Positions 35,080 to 43,583 are shown, numbered from the stretch's first letter. The stretch is 49,838 nucleotides of DNA from Clostridia bacterium (GCA_017961365.1 JAGCXI010000026.1:1-49838); one strand, 5' to 3'. Numbers and translations are program-made. The notes: generated by a model from the letters alone, not told the origin.

Positions 35080-35640
35080 ATGAGGAAATTTTCTCGTTTG
35101 TTTTTGAAAGGAAAGAGGGGTTTTACCCTCGTGGAAATCATCGTTGTCGTGGCGCTGATGGCGATGATCTCTTTGCTTGCCGTCCCCAGCCTTCGCGGCG
35201 TCACCACGCGCGCGCAGAAAGATGCGTATAATTCTTATTTCCTCCAAGGGAAGGACGACATGCGTAATTTTATGAATCTTATGAATATGGGCGAGACGGT
35301 TTTCCCCGTCACCTCCTCCAATTATAAAGTGACGGAGGTGGATCTCACGACGGCGGAAGGTCTGACCAAGGCGATGAATTATGCGAATCGCCAGACCGCG
35401 TATCAGTATTATATCATTGGATTCACAGAGTCGAATGCCGCCACGAATCCCACGTCGAAGATACAAGCGGCGGAACTCAAGACTGACGTCATCGTCCCCG
35501 TCTTCGTGAAGAACGGCGACGTGTATGAGTCGCGGGGAATGTGGTATTACAGCGCCGAGAAGGGCACGGTCGTGATGACCTTCAAGATAAAGAATTTGAC
35601 GATGTCGGACGGCTATTCGTCATTGAAATCGACGAAATGA
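35080..35640 (+). CDS. Type IV prepilin (second major or minor pilin)
   Basis: A 186-residue prepilin. The basic leader ends K12-R13-G14 and the mature start FTLVEIIVVVALMAM follows, with Glu19 as +5. A globular domain of about 140 residues contains several Met, Asn and Tyr and lacks Cys, so no disulfide loop is possible. The ATG at 35080 is the only start giving a normal short basic leader; there is no ribosome binding site and the predicted transcript begins at the ATG. It is divergent from the other prepilin, and followed after 12 bp by the transglutaminase-like lipoprotein gene, probably in one transcript. Confidence 0.9.
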   Translation: MRKFSRLFLKGKRGFTLVEIIVVVALMAMISLLAVPSLRGVTTRAQKDAYNSYFLQGKDDMRNFMNLMNMGETVFPVTSSNYKVTEVDLTTAEGLTKAMNYANRQTAYQYYIIGFTESNAATNPTSKIQAAELKTDVIVPVFVKNGDVYESRGMWYYSAEKGTVVMTFKIKNLTMSDGYSSLKSTK

Positions 35641-35652
35641 TAAGGAGCGAGT

Positions 35653-38001
35653 ATGATGCGCAAGGAAGGAAAAAGGGTAGATAGAAAGGTCGCTTTGATC
35701 GGGATGACGCTTTTGCTGATATGCGCAATGGTGCTCGTCTTTACGGCTTGTAGCTTATTTACTTCCGCTTTTGGGGTGGATTTCGGAAAAGGATCTCAAT
35801 ATGCTTCGACTTCGGAGGGCGAAAGCTCGTCTTCCGAGCCTTCTTCCGACGGAGGATCTTCTTCGTCGTCCTCTTCGTCTTCCTCGTCGCAAGGAGGCGG
35901 AAGTTCATCCTCTCTTCCCTCGAAAGTGGAAGACCTCGAGGAGGGCGGCGGTTCGACGGACGCTCCGATCGAAGAGCCCAAGGTGGACGAGCCGGATCCC
36001 GTTTCCGCGAATGTGACGATCTCTTCTTCTTTGATCTATGACAAGACGGAAGCAGGGGATTTCATCATCGACGCCACCCATACGGGCAAGACTTTTTATG
36101 GCGTGATGGGCGCGGGGCTGAAAGAGAGCGATTGGAGCGTGCGCAGTCAGACGACGGGGGCGAGCTCCGTCCTTTTCCGCGAAGCGTATATGCAGTCGCT
36201 TGCGGTGGGGAGCTATGATTTCTCTTATAGCGTTCGCAGTGCGAGCGGCACGTATTACGATACATTCGCTTTTGTCGTGACGAATAGCGATCCTCGTCCC
36301 TCCGATCTGAAGATCGATTATGACGTCGATTTCCCGAATGTTTATGTGACATGGCATTGTGATTGCAATAATAAGCACACCGTCAAGATCGACGACGATA
36401 CGCAGACGGTGGATGCGGGCGTGCGTTCCGTCCGTTGGGGGAGTTGGAGCTCCGCTGTCAAAAAGAACGTGCATTACGCGCAGGTCAAATGCGTCGGAAG
36501 AGAGCCCATCGAGATGGTGACGAAGGTGCAGCCGCTCTCCTCCACTTATGAATATCTGACCTCCACGATCTCCTTTATGGGGAAGGTGGCGGATCGTTAT
36601 ATCGAGGATTTCGACGAAATGGTCTTTGCTTTCCAGTCCATCGTGTATGAGGGGAGCGATACGTCTCTTTCCGTCGCGCTCGCCGCGGACGTCAAGAATT
36701 CTTTGAATAGTAACGAGGCTTTGAATGAGTATCTCCAAAAGGTGAATGACGAGCTTGTGATCCCTTGGAATCTAAATGTGGGAATGGCGCTTTCCGACAA
36801 TATCGCGACGATCCGCGTCTCCGACGTTGCAGGCGGGAACGGCATTTCTTCGGGATATCGGGAAGAGACGGCGTATAGCAGCGCGAATGTTGCTTCGCAT
36901 TATCCCGCGGCGAGTTCCGCTCGTCATTTTGCCATCGACGGGGACTCCGTGAAGGAAACGAATGTCCGCAATGTCAAGGAGCTTCTTGCCGCTGTCGAGG
37001 CAGGTTACAGACCCACGTCCTCGAATGCGGAAGTGACCGCTCTTTATAATAAAGCGCGCGCGATCTGCTCCCTTTATATCACGGATGAGATGTCCGAAGT
37101 GGAGAAGCTTCACGTGATCTATGATTATCTCGCGGGCGAGATCGTTTATGACAAGTCTGCCCTCGCTTTGTATAATATGATCGCGGAGATCAAGACGGCT
37201 TTCGGCACGGCGACGGGGTATTCCATCGACGCCTGTCCCGCGGAGACGGACTGCCTCCTTTCCGACGCTTGGAAGACGAGCATCGAGAATAAGCTGAGCG
37301 AAGCGAGCGCGCCTTTCTCCACGGAGATGAAGACGGCTGTGCGCACGGCGATGGACGGCGAGACCTCGATGAAGCGTTTTTATAAAGCGGTGAATACCGA
37401 TTATCTCCAAAAGCTGAAGTCCTTCTCTCTCGAGGGGGTTCTCGATGATAAGACCGCCGTTTGCGAAGGCATCTCTTATGCCTTTATGTTGCTTGCGAGG
37501 ATCGAAGGGATCGAATGTTATCAGATCTCGGGAGATGCCGTGAATAATGGGAGCCATGTCGCCCACGCTTGGAATAAAGTCGTGCTCGCGGACGGAAAAT
37601 GTTATTGCATCGACGCCACTTGGGGGAATGTGACCCTCAATGAGACGCGCTTCGTGACGCATCGTTATTTCCTCTTGGACGAGGCGAGCTTCTGCGCTAC
37701 CCACCAAGAAGAGGTGGATTCGGAGGCGTGCGTCGAGCGGCTTGCCACGGGCAGTTATGATTATTATGCGCATGAAAGCACTTCCTTCGGGCATACGCTT
37801 TCCGTCTCGAATGACTCGGAATTCACCCACGCTTTGCAGTATTATCACAATGCGGGTAGTAATTATATCGAGGTGCGTTTTGTCTCCGGTTATTCGCCCG
37901 ATAATATCCAATTTACGGTGCGCGCCGTGTACGGATCGTATAGTTCTCTCTACAGCATGTCCCTTGAGAACGGCGTTTATTGCGCTTTCGTTAAGCAATG
38001 A
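35653..38001 (+). CDS. Secreted transglutaminase-like lipoprotein
   Basis: A 782-residue exported protein. A basic N-terminus and hydrophobic segment end in 'VFTAC', where Cys33 is the probable lipidation site (Phe at -3 is not classical). A Ser/Gly/Glu low-complexity linker (about 54-95) then spans the cell wall. Beta-rich, possibly Ig-like, sequence fills about 120-260. The C-terminal half carries a transglutaminase-like core with the full Cys-His-Asp triad: Cys604 in 'AVCEG', His638 in 'AHAWN', Asp654 in 'DATWG'. Members of this superfamily act as proteases, peptidoglycan or isopeptide enzymes, or crosslinkers; the substrate here is unknown. The sequence between the signal and the triad ('VIYDYLAGEIVYD') matches the helical lead-in of these proteins. 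AAGGAG precedes the ATG. The gene sits 12 bp after a prepilin gene and overlaps the next gene by 4 bp. Confidence 0.85.
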   Translation: MMRKEGKRVDRKVALIGMTLLLICAMVLVFTACSLFTSAFGVDFGKGSQYASTSEGESSSSEPSSDGGSSSSSSSSSSSQGGGSSSSLPSKVEDLEEGGGSTDAPIEEPKVDEPDPVSANVTISSSLIYDKTEAGDFIIDATHTGKTFYGVMGAGLKESDWSVRSQTTGASSVLFREAYMQSLAVGSYDFSYSVRSASGTYYDTFAFVVTNSDPRPSDLKIDYDVDFPNVYVTWHCDCNNKHTVKIDDDTQTVDAGVRSVRWGSWSSAVKKNVHYAQVKCVGREPIEMVTKVQPLSSTYEYLTSTISFMGKVADRYIEDFDEMVFAFQSIVYEGSDTSLSVALAADVKNSLNSNEALNEYLQKVNDELVIPWNLNVGMALSDNIATIRVSDVAGGNGISSGYREETAYSSANVASHYPAASSARHFAIDGDSVKETNVRNVKELLAAVEAGYRPTSSNAEVTALYNKARAICSLYITDEMSEVEKLHVIYDYLAGEIVYDKSALALYNMIAEIKTAFGTATGYSIDACPAETDCLLSDAWKTSIENKLSEASAPFSTEMKTAVRTAMDGETSMKRFYKAVNTDYLQKLKSFSLEGVLDDKTAVCEGISYAFMLLARIEGIECYQISGDAVNNGSHVAHAWNKVVLADGKCYCIDATWGNVTLNETRFVTHRYFLLDEASFCATHQEEVDSEACVERLATGSYDYYAHESTSFGHTLSVSNDSEFTHALQYYHNAGSNYIEVRFVSGYSPDNIQFTVRAVYGSYSSLYSMSLENGVYCAFVKQ

Positions 38002-39833
38002 GAGTTTTTCGCGGAGGCGGTCTGGAATTACATTTCGATCCGATGACCTTCGGCGTGGAGCGTCTTGCCGTCAAGGATGACGCTTCGCATTTTTCTTGGG
38101 TAAAAGGGAAGTTTTTCGCCCTTCCTTCGGGGAATAATTTTCTTGTAAAAGGGGATTTCTCTTCTCCGTCTGTTTTTCGAGCGGAGTTTCAGTATTTTTC
38201 CGATATAACGGCGCACGTGACCGTGGATGAATGGAAGGGTGCGGTTCGCCTCTCTTATCTTTTCAAAAACGAAGGGAAAAAGGCGGTCGATCTCGAGGAA
38301 GGAGATCTCGGCGTTTATTTTCCTTTTAACGACGCTTACGATCTTCCCGAAGTGACCTTGAAGCGGAGGGCGCATTCGTTTCTGCGTTTGGAAGGCGCGA
38401 CGTATATTTATAATGTGCGCGTGTCGGGGCAGGAGGGCGCCGTTTCTTTGGTTCAGACGAAAGGGAGCGTCTTTTCTCACGTCACGGATCTCGATCCGCG
38501 TAAGACGGATCGCGGCGAGATCGCCTTCAGCCTCCCCATCCCGCGATTGGAAAAAGGCGAGACCTATCTTTGGGAGTTTTTGCTCTTTTATCACGAGAAC
38601 GAAGAAGACTTCTTTCGGAGAGCGGAAGAATACGGACTTTTGACGGTTCGCGCGAATTCCCTTGTGCTTCGCGAAGGGGAGGAGCTTGTCCTTTCCTCGA
38701 AAGAGGCGAAAGAAGCGCAAGGCGATCCCTTTGTCCTTCCTTTTACGGACGGCGTTTGCCGCCTGCGGGTAAAGGGGGAAGGCGAGCACCTCCTCAAAGT
38801 CACGGACGGAGAGCGGACGAAGGTGGTGCGTTATTTCGTTTTGTCCGATGAGGTCGCTTCCCGTCGAAAGAAACGTCTCATGGAGCTTCATACTCTCTCG
38901 AAAAGTCTCGGGAAAGGTGCTTTTTCCGCTGTCGACGCTTCGACGGGCGCGCCGTGCAAAGTGAAAAAAGAAGCAGCGTTCATCGCCGAAGTCATGCCGC
39001 TCCTTTTCCTTCTTTCGGAAGAAAGAGCGGGTCGAAAAGAGGGGATCGAAAGCCTCATTGCGGATGCGCTTTCGGAGCTAAATGAAAAGATCGGGCTTGA
39101 TAAAAAGAAGCATTCAGGCGAGGAGAATGCCCTTATTGCCACGGTAAAATACGAAGAATATCTGCGAAGCGGCGAGATCATTCCCTTGATGGAGAGCGCG
39201 GCGGCAGCCTCGGAAGCACTTCGTCGTGGAGGGCGGATTACGCCTGCGGGGCGGATCGTTCGTTCTTTGCGTGAAGAGGGGAAAGAGACGGTCGCGCGCG
39301 AACTCTCGGCTTTGTTGACGGAAGCGGCGGACGCTCTTATTTCCGCGGGGAATAAAGGAGCGGGTGAGAAGGTCTTTTCTCCCGAGTCCCTTTGCGGCGC
39401 GCTTTTCCTTTTGTCTGACGCATATCTCTTTTCGGAGAAAGAGTACTATCTGATGAATGCCAAAGATCATCTTGTCCAAGCGGAGGCTTTTTGCCGTCCT
39501 TCCTGCGATTATAGGACGAATGAGATGCCCCTTCTTCTCGGATGGGACGATCGTCTCGGCGTTCGTTACGAGATGGCGCCTTATGTGGACGCCGTCTTTT
39601 TCGCCCTCGCATTCGAGCGTTATGCGAGAGCGTCCGGCGAAGCGAAATATAAAGAGAAGGCGGCGGGGATCTTGAGCGCGCTCGGCACGCTTTTCAGCGA
39701 TGATGGGAGCGCCGTAAGGGGAAGAGCCTTCCCCGCAAGCGCAAGCGCGCTTCCTTCTTTCCGCTGTGAAGAGATTTCTTACGGCGAAGACGTTATTTTG
39801 TATTTGATTAACTTGCTATTTTCACGCGTTTAG
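37998..39833 (+). CDS. Unrecognised protein with beta-rich N-terminus and alpha-helical toroid-like C-terminus
   Basis: A 611-residue protein starting in an ATGA overlap with the transglutaminase-like gene and lacking its own ribosome binding site, so translation is probably coupled. It has no signal peptide or transmembrane segment, suggesting a cytoplasmic location. Residues about 1-270 are rich in beta strands with many aromatic and charged residues, like the beta-sandwich found before six-hairpin glycosidase domains. Residues about 285-611 are helical with repeated hairpins ('LFLLSDAYLFSEKEYYLMNAKDHLVQA', 'DAVFFALAFERYARASGEAKYKEKA') like (alpha/alpha)6 toroids of glycoside hydrolases or cellobiose-epimerase-like proteins. 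The combination suggests carbohydrate-related function, but no catalytic motif could be assigned. The promoter of the transketolase genes lies in its last codons. Confidence 0.75.
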   Translation: MRVFRGGGLELHFDPMTFGVERLAVKDDASHFSWVKGKFFALPSGNNFLVKGDFSSPSVFRAEFQYFSDITAHVTVDEWKGAVRLSYLFKNEGKKAVDLEEGDLGVYFPFNDAYDLPEVTLKRRAHSFLRLEGATYIYNVRVSGQEGAVSLVQTKGSVFSHVTDLDPRKTDRGEIAFSLPIPRLEKGETYLWEFLLFYHENEEDFFRRAEEYGLLTVRANSLVLREGEELVLSSKEAKEAQGDPFVLPFTDGVCRLRVKGEGEHLLKVTDGERTKVVRYFVLSDEVASRRKKRLMELHTLSKSLGKGAFSAVDASTGAPCKVKKEAAFIAEVMPLLFLLSEERAGRKEGIESLIADALSELNEKIGLDKKKHSGEENALIATVKYEEYLRSGEIIPLMESAAAASEALRRGGRITPAGRIVRSLREEGKETVARELSALLTEAADALISAGNKGAGEKVFSPESLCGALFLLSDAYLFSEKEYYLMNAKDHLVQAEAFCRPSCDYRTNEMPLLLGWDDRLGVRYEMAPYVDAVFFALAFERYARASGEAKYKEKAAGILSALGTLFSDDGSAVRGRAFPASASALPSFRCEEISYGEDVILYLINLLFSRV

Positions 39834-39841
39834 ACTATAAT
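39813..39841 (+). promoter_or_regulatory. Promoter of the transketolase operon
   Basis: TTGCTA (39813-39818), 17-nt spacer, TATAAT (39836-39841). The -35 box lies in the end of the preceding gene. The transcript would start about 15 nt before the ATG at 39863, with GGGAGGG as ribosome binding site. Confidence 0.7.
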
Positions 39842-39862
39842 TGAGCAAGGGAGGGCAGAGAA

Positions 39863-40735
39863 ATGTCACTAACGAAAGAACAATGGGTTGCATTGGAGAA
39901 AAAAGCTTCTTACCTCAGACATAAGACGGCTGAAGTCTGCGTTTGGGCGAAGGGTGCGCACATCGGCGGCGCATACAGCAGTGCGGACGTGCTTACCGCA
40001 CTTTATTATAATGTAATGAATTTCAGCAAGGAGAATTATCTTGACGAAGATCGCGATCGCCTCATCATCAGCAAGGGGCATGCAGGCGTGATCACCGCGC
40101 CGATCCTTGCGGATCTCGGCATCGTGGATGAGAGTCTCCTGCCGACGTATAATCATACGGGTTCGCCCTTCGGCGTTCACCTCGATAAGCGGAAAGTCCC
40201 CGGCTTGGAAGCGTCCACGGGTTCGCTCGGACACGGGCTTTCCATCGGTCTCGGGCTTGCGATGGCGGCGAGGCTGAAGAAGAAGGATTATTTCACCTAT
40301 GTTCTCCTCGGGGACGGCGAATGCGACGAGGGCAGCATATGGGAAGCGGCGATGAGCGTTTCGCATTTCAAGGTGACGAATCTCATCACCATCGTGGATC
40401 GAAATCAATGTATGATCGACGGACGCACCGAGGACGTGATGGGCTTGGAGCCCTTTGCGGATAAGTGGCGCGCTTTCGGTTTCACCGTTGTGGAAGTGGA
40501 CGGACATAATATCGACGCGATCATCACTGCGCTGAATGAAGCGAAGGCAAATAAGACGGACAAGCCCGTTTGCATCATTTTGAATACGTTCAAGGGCGAG
40601 GGCGTCGGCTTTATGAGAGATAATTATAAGTGGCATTACGGCACCTTGAATGAGGAGCAGCTCGCGGAGGCTTTCCGTGATCTCGACGCATATGAGGCGA
40701 CGCGCATCGCAAGAGCAGAGAAGGAGGGCAAATAA
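39863..40735 (+). CDS. Transketolase, N-terminal (thiamine-diphosphate) subunit
   Basis: A 290-residue subunit of the split transketolase found in many anaerobes. It binds thiamine diphosphate and Mg2+, and with the next gene product transfers two-carbon ketol units in the pentose phosphate pathway. Seen: the substrate/cofactor histidines in 'SKGHAG' and 'GHG', the GDG motif at 150-152 followed about 30 residues later by Asn in 'DRNQ' (the thiamine-diphosphate and metal site), and the C-terminal 'KGEGVGFM....WHYG' strand characteristic of transketolases. The gene ends exactly where the C-terminal subunit begins, and its 3' end holds the AAGGAGGGC ribosome binding site of the partner. Confidence 0.96.
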   Translation: MSLTKEQWVALEKKASYLRHKTAEVCVWAKGAHIGGAYSSADVLTALYYNVMNFSKENYLDEDRDRLIISKGHAGVITAPILADLGIVDESLLPTYNHTGSPFGVHLDKRKVPGLEASTGSLGHGLSIGLGLAMAARLKKKDYFTYVLLGDGECDEGSIWEAAMSVSHFKVTNLITIVDRNQCMIDGRTEDVMGLEPFADKWRAFGFTVVEVDGHNIDAIITALNEAKANKTDKPVCIILNTFKGEGVGFMRDNYKWHYGTLNEEQLAEAFRDLDAYEATRIARAEKEGK

Positions 40736-41698
40736 ATGAAAGATTTCGCCGTGATCGGTAATGAAGCAAGAAGCACCACGGAGGCTTTCGGTAAGGCGCT
40801 CACCGAGCTTGCGGACGTTCATCAGGACGTATGCGCCCTTTCCGCGGACCTTGCCGGCTCCGTGAAAGTGACCTTGATGCAAAAGAAGTACCCCGAAAGA
40901 GTCTTCGACGTGGGTATCGCAGAGCAGAATATGATGAGCATGGCGGCGGGGCTCGCCTTGGGCGGGTTCGTTCCCTTCGCCGCGACTTTCTCGGTTTTCG
41001 CCTCTTTGCGTGACCTCGATCAGCTCCATACCGACGTTTGTTATCAAAATGCGAATGTGAAAGTGCTCGGCTCTCATGGCGGCACGTCCTTCTCGCAGGC
41101 AGGCAGCACGCACCACGCGCTTGAAGATATCGCGGCGTTGCGTGGTATGGCGAATCTTTCCATCATTTGCCCCGCGGATTATATCGAGACGCAGCTCGCT
41201 ACAAAGGCGGCATATGAAAAGTACGGTCCCATCTATATCCGCATCAACCGCGGCACGGATTATGACGTTTATAATACCTATGATTACGGCTTCGAGATCG
41301 GCAAGGCGGTCAGAATGACCGAAGGAACGGACTTCACCGTCATTGCTTGCGGCAGCATGGTGCATGAAGCGCTCGTGGCGGCAGCTTCTTTGAAGGAAAA
41401 AGGCGTTTCGCTTCGCGTCGTGAATATGCATACGATCAAGCCCATCGATAAAGATGAGATCATTTCCGCGATGAAAGAGACGAAGGGGATCATTACCGCG
41501 GAAGATCATAACGTCATCGGCGCGCTCGGCAGCGCCGTTGCGGAAGTCATCGCGGAGAATGGCGGCGTGAAGGCGTTTAAGCGTCTCGGCGTTCCAGACG
41601 AATTCTCCATCATCGGCGCAAGAAAAGACATTCTCGCTCATTACGAGATCGACGCGGCAGGCATCGAAAAGAATGTTCTCGACTTGCTCGGGAAGTAA
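40736..41698 (+). CDS. Transketolase, C-terminal (pyrimidine-binding) subunit
   Basis: A 320-residue partner of the preceding subunit, equivalent to the middle and C-terminal domains of full-length transketolase. It carries the catalytic Glu in 'GIAEQNMMSMAAGLA', followed by the 'PF..TFS.F' strand of the Pyr domain. The C-terminal transketolase_C domain starts near residue 185. The stop codon of the first subunit is directly followed by this ATG, so equimolar translation is likely. A good intrinsic terminator follows. 1-deoxyxylulose-5-phosphate synthase is less likely, because that enzyme is a single long chain. Confidence 0.95.
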   Translation: MKDFAVIGNEARSTTEAFGKALTELADVHQDVCALSADLAGSVKVTLMQKKYPERVFDVGIAEQNMMSMAAGLALGGFVPFAATFSVFASLRDLDQLHTDVCYQNANVKVLGSHGGTSFSQAGSTHHALEDIAALRGMANLSIICPADYIETQLATKAAYEKYGPIYIRINRGTDYDVYNTYDYGFEIGKAVRMTEGTDFTVIACGSMVHEALVAAASLKEKGVSLRVVNMHTIKPIDKDEIISAMKETKGIITAEDHNVIGALGSAVAEVIAENGGVKAFKRLGVPDEFSIIGARKDILAHYEIDAAGIEKNVLDLLGK

Positions 41699-41715
41699 GA
41701 ACCATTTGCTTTTTC

Positions 41716-41748
41716 GGCGCGTTCTTCGGAGCGCGCCTCTTTTTTTTT
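41716..41748 (+). terminator. Intrinsic terminator of the transketolase operon
   Basis: GGCGCG (41716-41721) pairs with CGCGCC (41732-41737). The inner pairs close on a cTTCGg tetraloop (41724-41729), and the stem is followed by CTC and then a run of T beginning at 41740. Confidence 0.9.
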
Positions 41749-41803
41749 ATTCTTTTATAATCATTATCGTTTTCTCTCTCTTTCCCTTGTCAATAATCGG
41801 CGT

Positions 41804-42682
41804 ATGAGCATTTCCTCTCGACTATTGGAGAAAGCGTTCGTCCTTTCGGGCGCGGCGCGTTTCTCATCTCCGAAAAGTTTCTATAAAAAAATGCGCAAGA
41901 ATGCCGTCCTCCAGAAAAAGGGGGAGAAGATCAAGTCCTGCTTTCTCGGCGTGAAGAAGGAGATCGCCGTGTACTGCGGTATGCGTTATTTCCTCTTTTC
42001 ACCCAAGGAAACGGACGCCTCCGACGTCGTGATGTATTTGCATGGGAGCGGCTATATGAATGCCCATCTTGCGGCGCAGGAGCGCTTTGCGGCAAATATT
42101 GCCAAGCACACGCATCTTGCGGTGTATTTTCCGATTTATCCGAAGATCCCGCTCTCCACGGCAGTTTCGTCCTACGCCGTTTTGAATAATTTTTATTTCT
42201 TTCTTCTGAAAAAGGGAGACGTCCTCCTTGCGGGGGACAGCAGCGGCGGGGCGCTTGCGCTCGCTTTGGCTTCGGAGCGGAAAGAGGCGGATTTTGTCGT
42301 CGCGATCTCGCCCTGGACGGATCTTGCTCTTGACGAGCGAGCGGATAGAATGAAGGAGGACGTCGTCCTTTCCCCTGAGACTTTGCGTCGAGCGGCGCGT
42401 CTTTGGCGCTATGATCTTCCGTTGTCGGACGTCCGAGTCAGCCCGACGTACGGGGATTACACGGGGAAAAAGATTTATCTTTTCGCCGCGGAAAAAGAAA
42501 TATTTTGCCCTTATATTCGAGAATTTTATGAGAAAAATCGGCAAAGCGCGGAGATATTTTATCGGGAGGAGGCGGGACAACAGCACGATTACCCCTTATT
42601 TCCGACGCCGGAGGGGAGGGCGGCAAGAGAAATGATCTATGACGCGATATCGAGCGCGGCGTATAAGAGAGGTGAGAGATGA
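41804..42682 (+). CDS. Alpha/beta-hydrolase, HSL-type esterase or lipase
   Basis: A 292-residue alpha/beta-hydrolase of the hormone-sensitive-lipase/acetylesterase group, expected to hydrolyse short acyl esters. Motifs: an oxyanion HGSG at 80-83 (family HGGG), the nucleophile elbow G-D-S-S-G-G at 144-149 with Ser146 as nucleophile, and His261 in 'QQHDYP' as the general base. The usual acid position ('G..DpL') reads 'AAEKEIF', so Glu may replace Asp. There is no signal peptide or clear ribosome binding site. A TATAAT at 41756-41761 may be a -10 box, but no good -35 was found. The next gene overlaps by 4 bp (ATGA). Confidence 0.88.
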   Translation: MSISSRLLEKAFVLSGAARFSSPKSFYKKMRKNAVLQKKGEKIKSCFLGVKKEIAVYCGMRYFLFSPKETDASDVVMYLHGSGYMNAHLAAQERFAANIAKHTHLAVYFPIYPKIPLSTAVSSYAVLNNFYFFLLKKGDVLLAGDSSGGALALALASERKEADFVVAISPWTDLALDERADRMKEDVVLSPETLRRAARLWRYDLPLSDVRVSPTYGDYTGKKIYLFAAEKEIFCPYIREFYEKNRQSAEIFYREEAGQQHDYPLFPTPEGRAAREMIYDAISSAAYKRGER

Positions 42683-43515
42683 AAACGTATTTGATCGGGT
42701 TGGCGGCGGTCATTGTATCGCTGGTTTTGATTTGTTTCTTCGGGGACGTTTCTTTCGTGCCCGCATTCGAAGAGCAAGCTACGGTTTCCCTTGGGATCGC
42801 GCGCGAGCGTCGCTTTCCCGAGATCGATTTCGAGCAGGCGTTCGTTCGCGCAGAGACGCCTTCGGAAGTGAAAAACGAGGAGCTCTCCGAGCCAAAGGAA
42901 GTCCCGGAAGCGGAGCCTTCGGAAGAGTCAAGCTTCAAAGAAGAGGCGCCTTTCGAGAGCGTATTTACGGCGGATGGACATTATCAGGCGGATCTTCGCG
43001 GCGGCTTTGACGAGGACTTGATCCGGCGCGTGGAAGAAAAGGTCGGATCGCAGGCGGGGGAAAATTATATTCTTTTTTCCGCGCAGGGAAAGATGACCCC
43101 TTTGGCAGATCCTCTTGACGAAAGAGAGCTGTCTTATGTCCTCTCCGAAATGATCGTTTCTTACACCTCCTCACTGCCGATCAAAGGGAAATTGGCAGAA
43201 GTTTCCATCGACAAAAACGGCGATTGCCTCGTGGGGAAGATCAGGGTGGAAGTGCGCTTCGAAGAACTCGCGGAAAAGTATCACATGGATTCCGTTCCCA
43301 CGGAAGCACTCTTTTGTTTGACGATCCCGATCGAGGTCGGAAATTCCGAAATTTCCGTCATTTCCGAGGAAATCGAATTAAAGAGTGAGAGTCGCTCGAT
43401 CCCCGACGTTTTGCTGATATTCGGCTGTAACGCCGTCTTCGGAAAGCAGAATCATCGGGCGATCTTCGCGGGCGTCGTGAAAAACGTTTTGGTGAACGCG
43501 GGAATTTATCGTTAA
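42679..43515 (+). CDS. Unrecognised single-pass membrane-anchored protein
   Basis: A 278-residue protein with an N-terminal transmembrane helix or uncleaved signal (about 4-22), an acidic Pro/Glu/Ser-rich linker (about 52-95), and a globular extracytoplasmic domain (about 96-278). I recognise no family. The linker resembles cell-wall-spanning spacers, so the C-terminal domain probably lies outside the membrane. The start overlaps the esterase stop as ATGA and has GAGGTGAG just upstream. The C-terminal part contains one Cys pair candidate ('FCLT' and 'FGCN'). Confidence 0.7.
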   Translation: MKTYLIGLAAVIVSLVLICFFGDVSFVPAFEEQATVSLGIARERRFPEIDFEQAFVRAETPSEVKNEELSEPKEVPEAEPSEESSFKEEAPFESVFTADGHYQADLRGGFDEDLIRRVEEKVGSQAGENYILFSAQGKMTPLADPLDERELSYVLSEMIVSYTSSLPIKGKLAEVSIDKNGDCLVGKIRVEVRFEELAEKYHMDSVPTEALFCLTIPIEVGNSEISVISEEIELKSESRSIPDVLLIFGCNAVFGKQNHRAIFAGVVKNVLVNAGIYR

Positions 43516-43519
43516 AGTA

Positions 43520-43548
43520 TTGCACGCGCGCGCAAAGTGTGCTATCAT
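43520..43548 (+). promoter_or_regulatory. Promoter of the second giant surface protein
   Basis: TTGCAC (43520-43525), 17-nt spacer, TATCAT (43543-43548), with an extended -10 TG at 43540-43541. A TATAAT also occurs at 43556-43561 but has no matching -35. The ribosome binding site AGGAG lies 6 nt before the ATG at 43584. Confidence 0.65.
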
Positions 43549-43583
43549 TACTATGTATAATTATCTACGCATAGGAGTGCATA

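Noticed and set aside
34996-35466. Longer N-terminus for the leftward prepilin
   Set aside because: Prepilin leaders are short and basic. The extension would run through the divergent promoters and into the opposite prepilin gene.
41788-41803. Leaderless start for the esterase gene
   Set aside because: AATAAT is correctly spaced as a -10, but no -35 is present, so the evidence is much weaker than for the two prepilins.
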